Below, in pieces: positions 1-6,153 of a DNA stretch of 6,176 nucleotides. Positions within the stretch are counted from its first letter, which is position 1. Each line of letters opens with the position of its first letter. The notes beneath the pieces are model-generated. The model searched no databases. It worked only from the letters and a program-made list of their open reading frames with translations, and was not told where the DNA came from. Source of the stretch: Alphaproteobacteria bacterium (GTDB lineage: Bacteria; Pseudomonadota; Alphaproteobacteria; GCA-2731375); the NCBI GenBank assembly GCA_030746295.1, contig JASLMY010000266.1, forward strand, positions 1 through 6,176, written 5' to 3'. The translations under genes were made by a program, and so were the position numbers.

Positions 1-276
1 ATCCACTACGACCGGCCCTATGCCATGGAGGTCGAGGGCTATCCGGGCCTGGTGGTGCACGGGCCGCTGTCGCTGACCCTGCTCGCCGACTTCGCCCGCG
101 ACAACAACCCGGGCAAGCGGATGACCGGCTTTCACATGCGGGCCCGGGCGCCGCTCTTCGACACGGCACCCTTCGAGCTCGTGGGCCGGCCGAGCGACGA
201 CGGCAGCACCTGCGAGCTCTGGGCGGTGACGCCCGAGGGCACGGTGGCGATGAGCGCCGGCGCCAGCTTCACCTGA
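1..276 (+). CDS. HTD2/MaoC-type (FAS1-like) enoyl-CoA hydratase, C-terminal part; 5' end outside window
   Basis: The reading frame is open from base 1 and ends at TGA 274-276, leaving about 91 codons of the C-terminal hotdog domain. The first residues read IHYDRPYA, which is the IHxD half of the MaoC hydratase motif and carries the catalytic His and Asp. It is followed by VEGYPGLVVHGPL and, further on, by RAPLFDTAPFELVG and a closing LWAVTPEGTVAMSA strand. This pattern is typical of HTD2-like proteins such as mesaconyl-C4-CoA and itaconyl-CoA hydratases, which hydrate a 2-enoyl-CoA in the cytosol. The specific substrate is not determined by this fragment. The acyl-CoA dehydrogenase gene begins 12 nt downstream on the same strand, so the two probably share a transcript and act on successive intermediates. 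The family call is firm; the substrate is open. Confidence 0.85.
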   Translation: MHYDRPYAMEVEGYPGLVVHGPLSLTLLADFARDNNPGKRMTGFHMRARAPLFDTAPFELVGRPSDDGSTCELWAVTPEGTVAMSAGASFT

Positions 277-288
277 GGGCACCGCCCA

Positions 289-1434
289 TTGCCGTACAAG
301 ACTTTCGGCTTCACCGACGAACAGGTGCTGATGCGCGATAACGTGCTGGCCTTGCTGGCTCGCGTGTTGCCGCCGGAGAAGGTCCGCGCCCTCGACGAGA
401 GGTCCGAGTTCCCGCAAGAGGCCTTCGAGGCGCTCGCCGAGGCCGGTTGGCTGGCGTTGCCGTTTCCGGAAGAGCTGGGCGGGGTCAACGCCTCCAACAA
501 GGACATGGCGGTCTTCATCGAGGCCATGGGCTATCACGACTACGGCGCCCGCTCCGCCTACATGACGACGGTGGTCTATGGCGGCGGCCATTTGCAGCAC
601 CACGCCACGCCGGAGCTGAGGGACGAGTTGCTGCCGCGCCTGATCCGGGGCGAGGTCAAGATGGCGATCAGCTATTCCGAGCCCGAGAGCGGCTCGGACG
701 CGGCCGGCATCCGCACCCGGGCGGTCCGGGACGGCGACGACTACGTCATCAACGGCCAGAAGATCTATTCGACCAACGCCCATGTCGCCGACTACCTGGT
801 GGCGAGCGTCAAGACCGATCCCGACGCCGGCCGCCACGGGCTCAGCCTCTTCGTTGTCGACACGAAGCTGCCTGGGGTGGAGATCCGGCCGATGGACGCA
901 CTCGGCGCGCGCACCAGCCGGCCGAACGAGGTCTTCCTCGATGACATCAGGGTGCCGTCACGCTATCTCCTCGGCGAAGAGAACCAGGGCTGGCGGGCGC
1001 TGATGCGGGGCCTCAACCAGGAGCGGCTGCTCTTGGCCGCGACCAGTGCCGGCCATTGCCTGAAGATCATCGAGATCGCCAAGGCCTTCGCCGGATCCCG
1101 TGTCACCTTCGGCAAGAAGATCACCGAGTACCAGGCGATCAGCCACAAGTTCGCCGACATGCAGATGCTGACCGAACAGGCCCGCCTCGTCACCTTCCAC
1201 GCCGCGGAGATGCTGGACGCCGGCGAGGACGCGGTGCTCGAGACCTCGATCGCCAAGGTCGTCGCCACCGAGAACAACTACCGCGTCGCCGATATGGGGG
1301 TGCAGATCATGGGCGGCGCCGGCTACGTCGCCGGCGACATGCAGCGCCTCTTCCGCGAGGCCCGGGTCGGCCCGATCGGCGGCGGCTCGTCGGAGATCAT
1401 GCGCAACGTCATCGCCAAGCGCATGGAGCTCTGA
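289..1434 (+). CDS. Acyl-CoA dehydrogenase (FAD flavoprotein), 381 aa
   Basis: This is a full-length soluble acyl-CoA dehydrogenase (about 380 residues is usual), which oxidises an acyl-CoA to the 2-enoyl-CoA and passes electrons from FAD to an electron-transfer flavoprotein. The helical N-terminal domain spans about residues 8-120. The middle beta domain opens with AISYSEPESGSDAAG (126-140, family signature 1, flavin contacts). The C-terminal helical domain includes QIMGGAGYVAGDMQRLFRE (339-357, signature 2 region). The usual catalytic Glu of the C-terminal loop is absent: the stretch reads IGGGSSEI with Gly365 at that place. Glu245, in GLNQERLLLA, matches the helix-G base of isovaleryl-CoA and long-chain acyl-CoA dehydrogenases, so the enzyme is probably active. 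The start is TTG at 289, with TGAGGG at 274-279 as a modest ribosome site; the next ATG (331) would cut into the first helix. The substrate is unknown, possibly branched or long-chain by analogy with the helix-G subgroup. Confidence 0.93.
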   Translation: MPYKTFGFTDEQVLMRDNVLALLARVLPPEKVRALDERSEFPQEAFEALAEAGWLALPFPEELGGVNASNKDMAVFIEAMGYHDYGARSAYMTTVVYGGGHLQHHATPELRDELLPRLIRGEVKMAISYSEPESGSDAAGIRTRAVRDGDDYVINGQKIYSTNAHVADYLVASVKTDPDAGRHGLSLFVVDTKLPGVEIRPMDALGARTSRPNEVFLDDIRVPSRYLLGEENQGWRALMRGLNQERLLLAATSAGHCLKIIEIAKAFAGSRVTFGKKITEYQAISHKFADMQMLTEQARLVTFHAAEMLDAGEDAVLETSIAKVVATENNYRVADMGVQIMGGAGYVAGDMQRLFREARVGPIGGGSSEIMRNVIAKRMEL

Positions 1435-1441
1435 GGGCAGT

Positions 1442-1469
1442 GCCGGCGGGCACCCTCTACCCGCCTGGC
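1442..1469 (+). terminator. GC-rich hairpin in the convergent gap, possible terminator
   Basis: GCCGGCGGG (1442-1450) can pair with CCCGCC-T-GGC (1460-1469), giving nine base pairs with a one-base bulge and a nine-base loop, starting eight bases after the dehydrogenase stop codon. No T-run follows on either strand, so it is not a canonical intrinsic terminator. A competing shorter hairpin, GTGCC/GGCAC (1440-1453), overlaps it. It may slow or end transcription from one or both of the convergent units, but in DNA this rich in G and C a stem of this size can also arise by chance. Confidence 0.3.
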
Positions 1470-1572
1470 GACGGACCTCGGACCAATCTGCTGAACTTGG
1501 CGCGCATGGCAGTGAGCGGTTGGGTCAGGTCGCCCGGACAGCACAATGCGAGGTCGCAGGCCAGTATCCGCC

Positions 1573-3201
1573 TCAGTCCTTCAACAGTCGCCGGAGCATC
1601 TTACCGGTCTGGCTGAGCGGCAGTTCGTGGCGGAACTCGATCAGGCCGGGGACCTTGTAGCCAACCAGTCGATCTCGGCAGAAGGCGATGATATCGGCTT
1701 CCCGCACCCGGTCGCGCTGGCTTTCCTTCAGGACGATGTAGGCCTTGACCACCTCGCCCCGATAGTCGTCGGGCTGGCCGACCACGGCGACCAACTGCAC
1801 CGCCGGGTGATCGTAGATCACCTCTTCCACCTCACGCGGCCAAATCTTGAAGCCGGCGCTGTTGATCAGATCCTTCTTGCGGTCGACGATGGTGAAGTAG
1901 CCCTCGTCGTCCATCTCGGCGATGTCACCGGTGCGGAACCAGCCGCCGGCCATCGCTTCGGCGGTCTCGTCGGGCCGCTTCCAATAGGCCTTCATCACTT
2001 GCGGCCCGCGGATCACCAGCTCGCCGATCTCGCCTACGGCCACGTCGTCGCCGGTTTCCGGGTCGACGACCTTGGCGTCGGTGTCGGGCAGCGGAATGCC
2101 GATCGAGCCCGGCTTGGCCCGGTGCACCGGGTTGGCGTGGGTCAGCGGGCTGGTCTCGGTCAGGCCATAACCCTCGATCAGCACCTCGTGGCCGACCAGC
2201 GCGTCGAACGCCGCCTTGACGCTGGCCGGCAGCGGCGCGGCGTTGGTCCGACAGGCACGCAGCGAGGAATAGTCGGCCCGGCGCGCCGCCTCGTCGTTGA
2301 GCAGGGCGATGAACATCGTCGGCACCCCGAACAGCCGGGTGGCACGAAACGCCGTCACCGTCTGGGCGACGGTCGCGGCACGGAAGCGTTGGAACAGCAG
2401 AATTGTGGCGCCGGCGTAGAGTGGCACGTTCAGCGCCCCGGCCATGCCGCCGCTGTGGAACATCGGCAGGACCCCGATGCAGACCTCCGCGCCCGGCTCG
2501 AAGGCGTACCACTCGGCGAACTGCATGGTGTTGGCGACTATGTTGTGATGCGTCAGCATCGCCCCCTTTGGTACGCCGGTGGTGCCGCCGGTATAGAGCA
2601 GCACCGCTATCTCTTCCGCCGGAACAATCGTGCAGGGAGAGATCTCTGCCGTCGGCGGGCGCAACAGATCTGCGAACGCCAGAGCGCCGGCCGGCGGCGC
2701 GGTGCCGGTCCGGCCTGTCAGCACCAATCGGACACCCAAGGTCGCGGCAATCTTCGCCATGACCTCGGCGCGTTCGACCGCGCCCACGAGGATAGCGACC
2801 TCGGCATCGGCCAACTGTCCGGCGGCCTCTCCTTCAGTGAGGGCAGGATTGATAGGCACCGCCGTCGCACCCAACAGCCATGCGGCGTAGTAGCTCATCA
2901 CCAGTTCGATGTCGTTGCCTAACGCCAAAGCGATCCGGTCGCCCCGGCCGACGCCCAGATCCCTGAACCCGGCGGCCACGGATTGAGCCGACCGCCAGAG
3001 CTCCCGGTAGGTCAAACCGTCACCCTCATCGCCGCTGATGTGATCGACAATGCGTACGGCGAGGCGATCGGGAAAGCGTTCCATGCTTCGTCGCAGCAGC
3101 CACCACGCCGGCACGTCGGGATAGTCGAGCGTTGTGGGAAGATGTGCCGGCCAGGCGTGGCGCCAGAGCGGTGGGTCGGCTGGTCTCCGCCGGTTAGGCA
3201 C
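1573..3201 (-). CDS. AMP-forming acyl-CoA ligase (long-chain/medium-chain acyl-CoA synthetase-like), about 542 aa
   Basis: This is an ANL-superfamily acid:CoA ligase, which adenylates a carboxylic acid with ATP and then forms the CoA thioester. Numbered from the GTG start, the phosphate-binding loop YTGGTTGVPKG is at 203-213, GYGLTETSP at 344-352 and RTGD at 423-426 (ribose-binding Asp). The hinge DRKKD is at 440-444, followed by the C-terminal lid with GFKIWPREVEEV, and the catalytic lysine is Lys534 in SQTGKMLRR. All core motifs are intact. The A4 region reads TNAAPLP where SGGAPLP is common, which may bear on substrate choice. An in-frame ATG exists upstream at 3258, but its first 19 codons lie inside the gamma-subunit gene. 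I prefer GTG at 3201 because GGAGGTGG sits nine bases before it and it overlaps the gamma stop by only eight bases. It is the last gene of the OFOR operon. The substrate is not identifiable. Confidence 0.92.
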   Translation of the reverse strand: MPNRRRPADPPLWRHAWPAHLPTTLDYPDVPAWWLLRRSMERFPDRLAVRIVDHISGDEGDGLTYRELWRSAQSVAAGFRDLGVGRGDRIALALGNDIELVMSYYAAWLLGATAVPINPALTEGEAAGQLADAEVAILVGAVERAEVMAKIAATLGVRLVLTGRTGTAPPAGALAFADLLRPPTAEISPCTIVPAEEIAVLLYTGGTTGVPKGAMLTHHNIVANTMQFAEWYAFEPGAEVCIGVLPMFHSGGMAGALNVPLYAGATILLFQRFRAATVAQTVTAFRATRLFGVPTMFIALLNDEAARRADYSSLRACRTNAAPLPASVKAAFDALVGHEVLIEGYGLTETSPLTHANPVHRAKPGSIGIPLPDTDAKVVDPETGDDVAVGEIGELVIRGPQVMKAYWKRPDETAEAMAGGWFRTGDIAEMDDEGYFTIVDRKKDLINSAGFKIWPREVEEVIYDHPAVQLVAVVGQPDDYRGEVVKAYIVLKESQRDRVREADIIAFCRDRLVGYKVPGLIEFRHELPLSQTGKMLRRLLKD

Positions 3202-3733
3202 TTCCGGCGACCACCTCCAGGCCATGGCCCAAATCCAGCGCCTGCAGGTTCTGCTCATGCGCCCGGGGAATGACCTGTACCATGACAGCTTTCATCACCT
3301 CTAAGTTCATCGCCGCCAGGCGGGTCAGGGCGCCCAGCATCACCATGTTGGCGAACAGGACGTTGTCGAAATGCTCGCGTGCCAAGGCGCGTGAGGAAAC
3401 CTCCACGTGGCGGTCCGCCGCGTCGTCGTGGATCTCCTCGACCATCTCGGGGTCATAGAGCACCTTGCCACTGCAGAGACCGTAGAACTTTCTGTAGGCC
3501 GGCGCCGAGAAGGCGACGAACAAGTCGGCGCTCTCCACCACCGGGCTGTCGACGAAGTCCGGCGAGATGACCAACTGCGCGCGCACGTAACCGCCGCGGG
3601 TCTCGGTGCCGTGGCTCTTCAGCATGGTCACCCGATGGCCCTGATCGACGGCGCACCGGCCCAGGATCAGGGCCATGCGGATCACCCCCTGGCCGCCGAA
3701 GCCGCTGATCAGGATTTCCGTCCGCGGCTTCAT
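3194..3733 (-). CDS. 2-oxoacid:ferredoxin oxidoreductase, gamma subunit (179 aa)
   Basis: This is the small gamma (KorC/VorC-type) subunit of a 2-oxoacid:ferredoxin oxidoreductase, the pyruvate/ketoisovalerate oxidoreductase catalytic domain that in related enzymes helps bind coenzyme A. The family hallmark GFGGQGV is at residues 11-17. SHGTETRGGYV at 40-50 matches the usual S-G-E-x-RGG motif. NVLFANMVMLGAL at 124-136 is the conserved helix that follows the Rossmann-like core. A length near 180 residues is normal. The ATG overlaps the beta-subunit stop in an ATGA arrangement; the AGGA in front of it is too close to be a strong ribosome site, so coupling to beta translation is likely. Its own TAA (3196-3194) falls inside the probable start of the ligase gene. 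It would be cytosolic, working only with the alpha, beta and delta subunits. Confidence 0.95.
   Translation of the reverse strand: MKPRTEILISGFGGQGVIRMALILGRCAVDQGHRVTMLKSHGTETRGGYVRAQLVISPDFVDSPVVESADLFVAFSAPAYRKFYGLCSGKVLYDPEMVEEIHDDAADRHVEVSSRALAREHFDNVLFANMVMLGALTRLAAMNLEVMKAVMVQVIPRAHEQNLQALDLGHGLEVVAGSA
3211..3218 (-). promoter_or_regulatory. Ribosome binding site deciding the ligase start
   Basis: On the minus strand GGAGGTGG lies nine bases before GTG 3201, inside the last codons of the gamma-subunit gene. The alternative in-frame ATGs at 3258 and 3225 have no comparable purine stretch in front of them, so this site favours the GTG start and translational coupling to the gamma subunit. 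Confidence 0.6.
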
Positions 3734-4560
3734 TTTCCTGCGGCCATATCGGCGCGCACCCGCGCGTTCATGTCGCGCAGCAGCTTGGAGTATTCCGGCC
3801 GGCTGTTCGAGGCGTCGTGCTTGATGCCGGTCTCCCAGACGAATTCGGTGTCCTCACCGTCTTCGGTCTTGCCCTTGGTGTGCTCGTAAATCCATTCCAT
3901 GTTGACCAGCGGGTCGCGGCTGCCGAGCGCCGAGGCACCGAAATTCTGGACGCAGGGGAAGCGGATGTGGACGAAGGAGAAGCCGTCGTTCTGCATCGCC
4001 TTCTTGACGATCTTGACCGTCTGCCGCCATTGCACGGCGGTGGTCTCGGCGACGAATGTGGCGCCGGCGGCGATCACCACGTCGCAGGGGTCGAAGGACT
4101 GCTCGACCATGCCGTAGGGGCTCGAATTGGTGACGTATCCGGCCGGCGTCGTGGGCGAGAACTGGCCACCGGTGGATTCATAACCCATGTTGTCCTCGCA
4201 GATCACCGTCACCCCGAGGTTGCGTCGGGCGGCGTGGACCAGGTGCGAGGCTCCGATCGAGGCGGCGTCGCCGTCGCCGACGACCAGCAGGATCTTCTTG
4301 TCGGGTCGGGCCACCTTCAAGCCGGTGGCGACGGCGAGGGCCCGACCGTGGGTGGCGCCGAAATTATCGCCGCCCCAGGTGGCGAAGGTCTGCCGGCCGA
4401 CGCAGCCGATGCCGGCGCCGAAGATCACGTCCTCCTGCTTCAGGCCCAATTCGTCGATCGCCTGTAAGAGCCAGTTCTCGATCGCGCCGATGGCGCAGCC
4501 CTGGCAGGCCTTGGTCGGCACCAGCTCCGGCCTGAGGTATTTCTTGGCCAGCTCGTTCAT
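3730..4560 (-). CDS. 2-oxoacid:ferredoxin oxidoreductase, beta subunit (thiamine diphosphate and [4Fe-4S] binding), 276 aa
   Basis: This is the KorB/VorB-type beta subunit, which holds thiamine diphosphate and the cluster that takes electrons from the hydroxyalkyl-thiamine intermediate. The four expected cluster cysteines are present: Cys19 and Cys22 in ACQGCAIG, Cys53 in GIGCVGR and Cys203 in FPCVQNFG. The thiamine/Mg motif begins with GDGD at 95-98 and closes at Asn124 in CEDNMGYESTGGQFSPTT. The first cysteine motif has Ala23 where Gly is more usual, and YEST replaces the commoner YGMT; neither should abolish activity. The frame stays open upstream to 4797, but that extension is an out-of-frame reading of the alpha gene. 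ATG 4560 is chosen because GGAGG lies seven bases before it and it forms a TGATG junction with the alpha stop. The exact 2-oxoacid is not readable from this subunit. Confidence 0.95.
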   Translation of the reverse strand: MNELAKKYLRPELVPTKACQGCAIGAIENWLLQAIDELGLKQEDVIFGAGIGCVGRQTFATWGGDNFGATHGRALAVATGLKVARPDKKILLVVGDGDAASIGASHLVHAARRNLGVTVICEDNMGYESTGGQFSPTTPAGYVTNSSPYGMVEQSFDPCDVVIAAGATFVAETTAVQWRQTVKIVKKAMQNDGFSFVHIRFPCVQNFGASALGSRDPLVNMEWIYEHTKGKTEDGEDTEFVWETGIKHDASNSRPEYSKLLRDMNARVRADMAAGK

Positions 4561-5786
4561 CACCGCACCTCCGTCCAGATGTAGGGCTGCTCGGGCATTC
4601 GCTGATCCTTGGCGACGCCGTGGAGCGCCCGGCCGACCTCGCCGACGGTATGCACCTCGCCGCTCTTGCCCATGAAATGCACCCGGCCCTTGTCCGGCGC
4701 CGCCCGCATTACTTCGCGCACCAATTGGCCGTCGTAGTTCAATTCGCAAACGAGATAGCTGAGGTCGCGCTCGAACAGCTCGTCGGGGAACGGCCACAGT
4801 GAGATCAGGCGCAGAAAGCCGGCCTTGACGCCCTGGCGGCGGGCCTCCAGGACGGCGGTCTTCACCGTGCGGGCGGTGGCGCCGTAGGCGACGGCGACGA
4901 CCTCGGCGTCGTCCAGCCCTACCGCCTCGTAACGCAGAATCTCATGGCTGTGGTGGCGGATCTTGTTGATCAGCCGGAAGGTCTGCGACCACTGCGCCTC
5001 CATCTCTTCGATGTCATAGCCCTCCTCGGTATGGGTGTAAGGCGAGACGCAGACACCGGTACCCTCGCCGATCACGTTCGGCGGCAGGTCGATTTCCGAG
5101 GAATCGGCCGGAAAGAACGGCATCGACAGATTGTGCCGCCTGGGCACCACAATCTCCGACAGCGCGCCGTAGTCACCCGGCAGGAACAGGTCCTCGAACA
5201 TGTCGGAGATCACCTGATCGGTCAGGATCGTCACTACCGTGCGAAACCGCTCGGCCAGGTTGAAGGCATCGATGGTCAGCCAAAAGGTCTCCTGGACGCT
5301 GTTTGGCGACAAGACAATGGTCTCGATGTTGCCGCCGTGGCTGCAATAGCGGGCGACGTAGAATTCCCCTTGCCCCGGCGCGCCGGTGATGCCGCTGACC
5401 GGACCGACCCGCATGGCGTCCACCACGACGACCGGGATCTCGTTGACGATGGCCCAGCCGTAGGCGTCGTGCATCAGCGTATAGCCAGGGCCCGAGGTTG
5501 CGGTCATCGCCTTCTTGCCGCCCAGGCTGGCGCCGGCGCACATGTGCATGCCGGCCAACTCGTCCTCGGCCTGAAGATAGTAGCCGTCGATCTGGGGAAG
5601 GCGCCTCGACATGTACTCGGCGATGTCGGTCGCCGGCGTGATCGGGTAGCCGGCGAACACTCCCAAGCCGGCGGCGATGGCACCCTCGGTCAGGGCATAA
5701 GTGCCGGCTTCCAGCAGCCGTTGGCCGTCGCGATACCGCGCCTGCCATTCGACCCATGGGGCCACCAGTTCCTCCGCCAACGCCAT
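4560..5786 (-). CDS. 2-oxoacid:ferredoxin oxidoreductase, alpha subunit (408 aa)
   Basis: This is the KorA/VorA-type alpha subunit, combining the pyrimidine-binding domain (about residues 28-215) with the C-terminal transketolase-like domain (about 290-390). The signature AGYPITPATD is at 45-54, with Thr50 at the place that contacts the substrate in related enzymes. AEDELAGMHMCAGASLGGKKAMTATSGPG at 73-101 contains the conserved acidic residues near the thiamine ring. At 126-141 the loop reads RVGPVSGITGAPGQGE, where 2-oxoglutarate enzymes commonly show R-GPSTGLPT-R/K-xEQGD, so the substrate pocket differs. At 408 residues it is slightly longer than many KorA proteins because of an N-terminal extension of about 25 residues. 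ATG 5786 is chosen on an AAAGGA seven bases upstream. It lies 11 bases after the ferredoxin stop and its TGA overlaps the beta ATG by one base. Assignment as an OFOR alpha subunit is firm; the substrate is not. Confidence 0.95.
   Translation of the reverse strand: MALAEELVAPWVEWQARYRDGQRLLEAGTYALTEGAIAAGLGVFAGYPITPATDIAEYMSRRLPQIDGYYLQAEDELAGMHMCAGASLGGKKAMTATSGPGYTLMHDAYGWAIVNEIPVVVVDAMRVGPVSGITGAPGQGEFYVARYCSHGGNIETIVLSPNSVQETFWLTIDAFNLAERFRTVVTILTDQVISDMFEDLFLPGDYGALSEIVVPRRHNLSMPFFPADSSEIDLPPNVIGEGTGVCVSPYTHTEEGYDIEEMEAQWSQTFRLINKIRHHSHEILRYEAVGLDDAEVVAVAYGATARTVKTAVLEARRQGVKAGFLRLISLWPFPDELFERDLSYLVCELNYDGQLVREVMRAAPDKGRVHFMGKSGEVHTVGEVGRALHGVAKDQRMPEQPYIWTEVR
4568..4572 (-). promoter_or_regulatory. 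Ribosome binding site of the beta subunit
   Basis: GGAGG on the minus strand, seven bases before ATG 4560 and inside the last codons of the alpha gene. It fixes the beta start at 4560 rather than at the in-frame ATG far upstream at 4797. Confidence 0.7.
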
Positions 5787-5793
5787 GGCATAT

Positions 5794-5799
5794 TCCTTT
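5794..5799 (-). promoter_or_regulatory. Ribosome binding site of the alpha subunit
   Basis: AAAGGA on the minus strand, seven bases before ATG 5786 and overlapping the TAA of the ferredoxin gene. It supports the alpha start and close coupling of the first two genes. Confidence 0.65.
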
Positions 5800-6079
5800 A
5801 GTCGGATTCGATCGACGGCGCCTCGACCTTCGCCGCCACCTCAAGGCAAAAGTCCGGGCAGATTTGATAGCACAGCATGCAACCGAAGCAGTTCTGTTCG
5901 TGCTTCACGTAGACCGGGAACCAGCCGAGTTTGTTCGGCACCTCGCGCCAGGCGAAAACCTCGGTCGGGCAGATGTTGATGCAAAAGCCGCAGGCCTTGC
6001 AGCTCTCTTCCTCGAGCGCGATGTCCCAGATGCCGGCGTTCTTGGTGACTTGGGTCTTCTCGGCTTTGAAGAGGGGCAT
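5798..6079 (-). CDS. 2x[4Fe-4S] ferredoxin, delta subunit of the 2-oxoacid:ferredoxin oxidoreductase (93 aa)
   Basis: A small ferredoxin-type protein with two classic cluster motifs: CKACGFCINICP (Cys27, 30, 33, 37) and CFGCMLCYQICP (Cys64, 67, 70, 74), plus one extra cysteine at 78. Numbering is from ATG 6079. In four-subunit OFORs such a delta subunit carries electrons from the beta-subunit cluster to an external ferredoxin. The two motifs are separated by about 27 residues rich in aromatic residues (FAWREVPNKLGWFPVYV), and an N-terminal tail of about 26 residues precedes the first. The frame also contains an ATG at 6094, which would add five residues. I prefer 6079 because GAAGGG lies six bases before it, while the sequence before 6094 is a C-run with no ribosome site. 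It is the first gene of the operon. A free-standing ferredoxin role is the alternative, less likely given the delta-alpha-beta-gamma order. Confidence 0.93.
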   Translation of the reverse strand: MPLFKAEKTQVTKNAGIWDIALEEESCKACGFCINICPTEVFAWREVPNKLGWFPVYVKHEQNCFGCMLCYQICPDFCLEVAAKVEAPSIESD

Positions 6080-6085
6080 CGCCTG

Positions 6086-6091
6086 CCCTTC
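6086..6091 (-). promoter_or_regulatory. Ribosome binding site deciding the ferredoxin start
   Basis: GAAGGG on the minus strand, six bases before ATG 6079. The competing ATG at 6094 overlaps this site and has none of its own, so initiation at 6079 is favoured. Confidence 0.5.
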
Positions 6092-6105
6092 CATTCACGT
6101 GACGC

Positions 6106-6113
6106 GGGGGGGG
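6106..6113 (-). repeat. Eight-base homopolymer (C8 in the operon's sense, G8 on the plus strand)
   Basis: An uninterrupted run of eight identical bases lies in the presumed 5' leader of the OFOR operon, 26 bases upstream of ATG 6079. Runs of this length can slip during replication and so change spacing in a leader or promoter. It may equally be incidental in GC-rich DNA, or the sequence may be off by a base here. Confidence 0.5.
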
Positions 6114-6153
6114 CACCGGCAGCGCCTCTCTTGCGGACCGGGATCGGCGCGCG

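Noticed and set aside
447..944. Plus-strand frames inside the acyl-CoA dehydrogenase gene
   Set aside because: Arg/Gly/His-rich out-of-frame readings of a well-motifed dehydrogenase.
1435..1572. Possible small gene or RNA in the convergent gap
   Set aside because: No frame with a ribosome site, no tRNA-like cloverleaf and no promoter pair is visible; only the hairpin at 1442-1469 can be supported.
2681..2730. GC-rich self-complementary stretches inside the ligase gene
   Set aside because: They lie within coding sequence and are explained by GC-rich codon use; no repeat, array or element structure is present.
1546..2922. Long plus-strand open frame (458 codons) opposite the ligase gene
   Set aside because: It is antisense to a ligase with all family motifs. 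Its product is His/Arg/Gly/Val-rich low-complexity sequence with no family resemblance, as expected for the antisense frame of GC-rich coding DNA.
3817..4467. Plus-strand open frame (216 codons) opposite the beta subunit
   Set aside because: Antisense shadow of a beta gene that has all four cluster cysteines and the thiamine motif.
4561..4797. 79-codon N-terminal extension of the beta frame
   Set aside because: Arg/Ala/Gly-rich and out of frame within the alpha gene; the ATG at 4560 has a good ribosome site and starts directly into the conserved beta sequence.
4944..5801. Plus-strand open frame (285 codons) opposite the alpha subunit
   Set aside because: Fully antisense to a convincing OFOR alpha gene; composition is typical of a shadow frame and no motif is recognisable.
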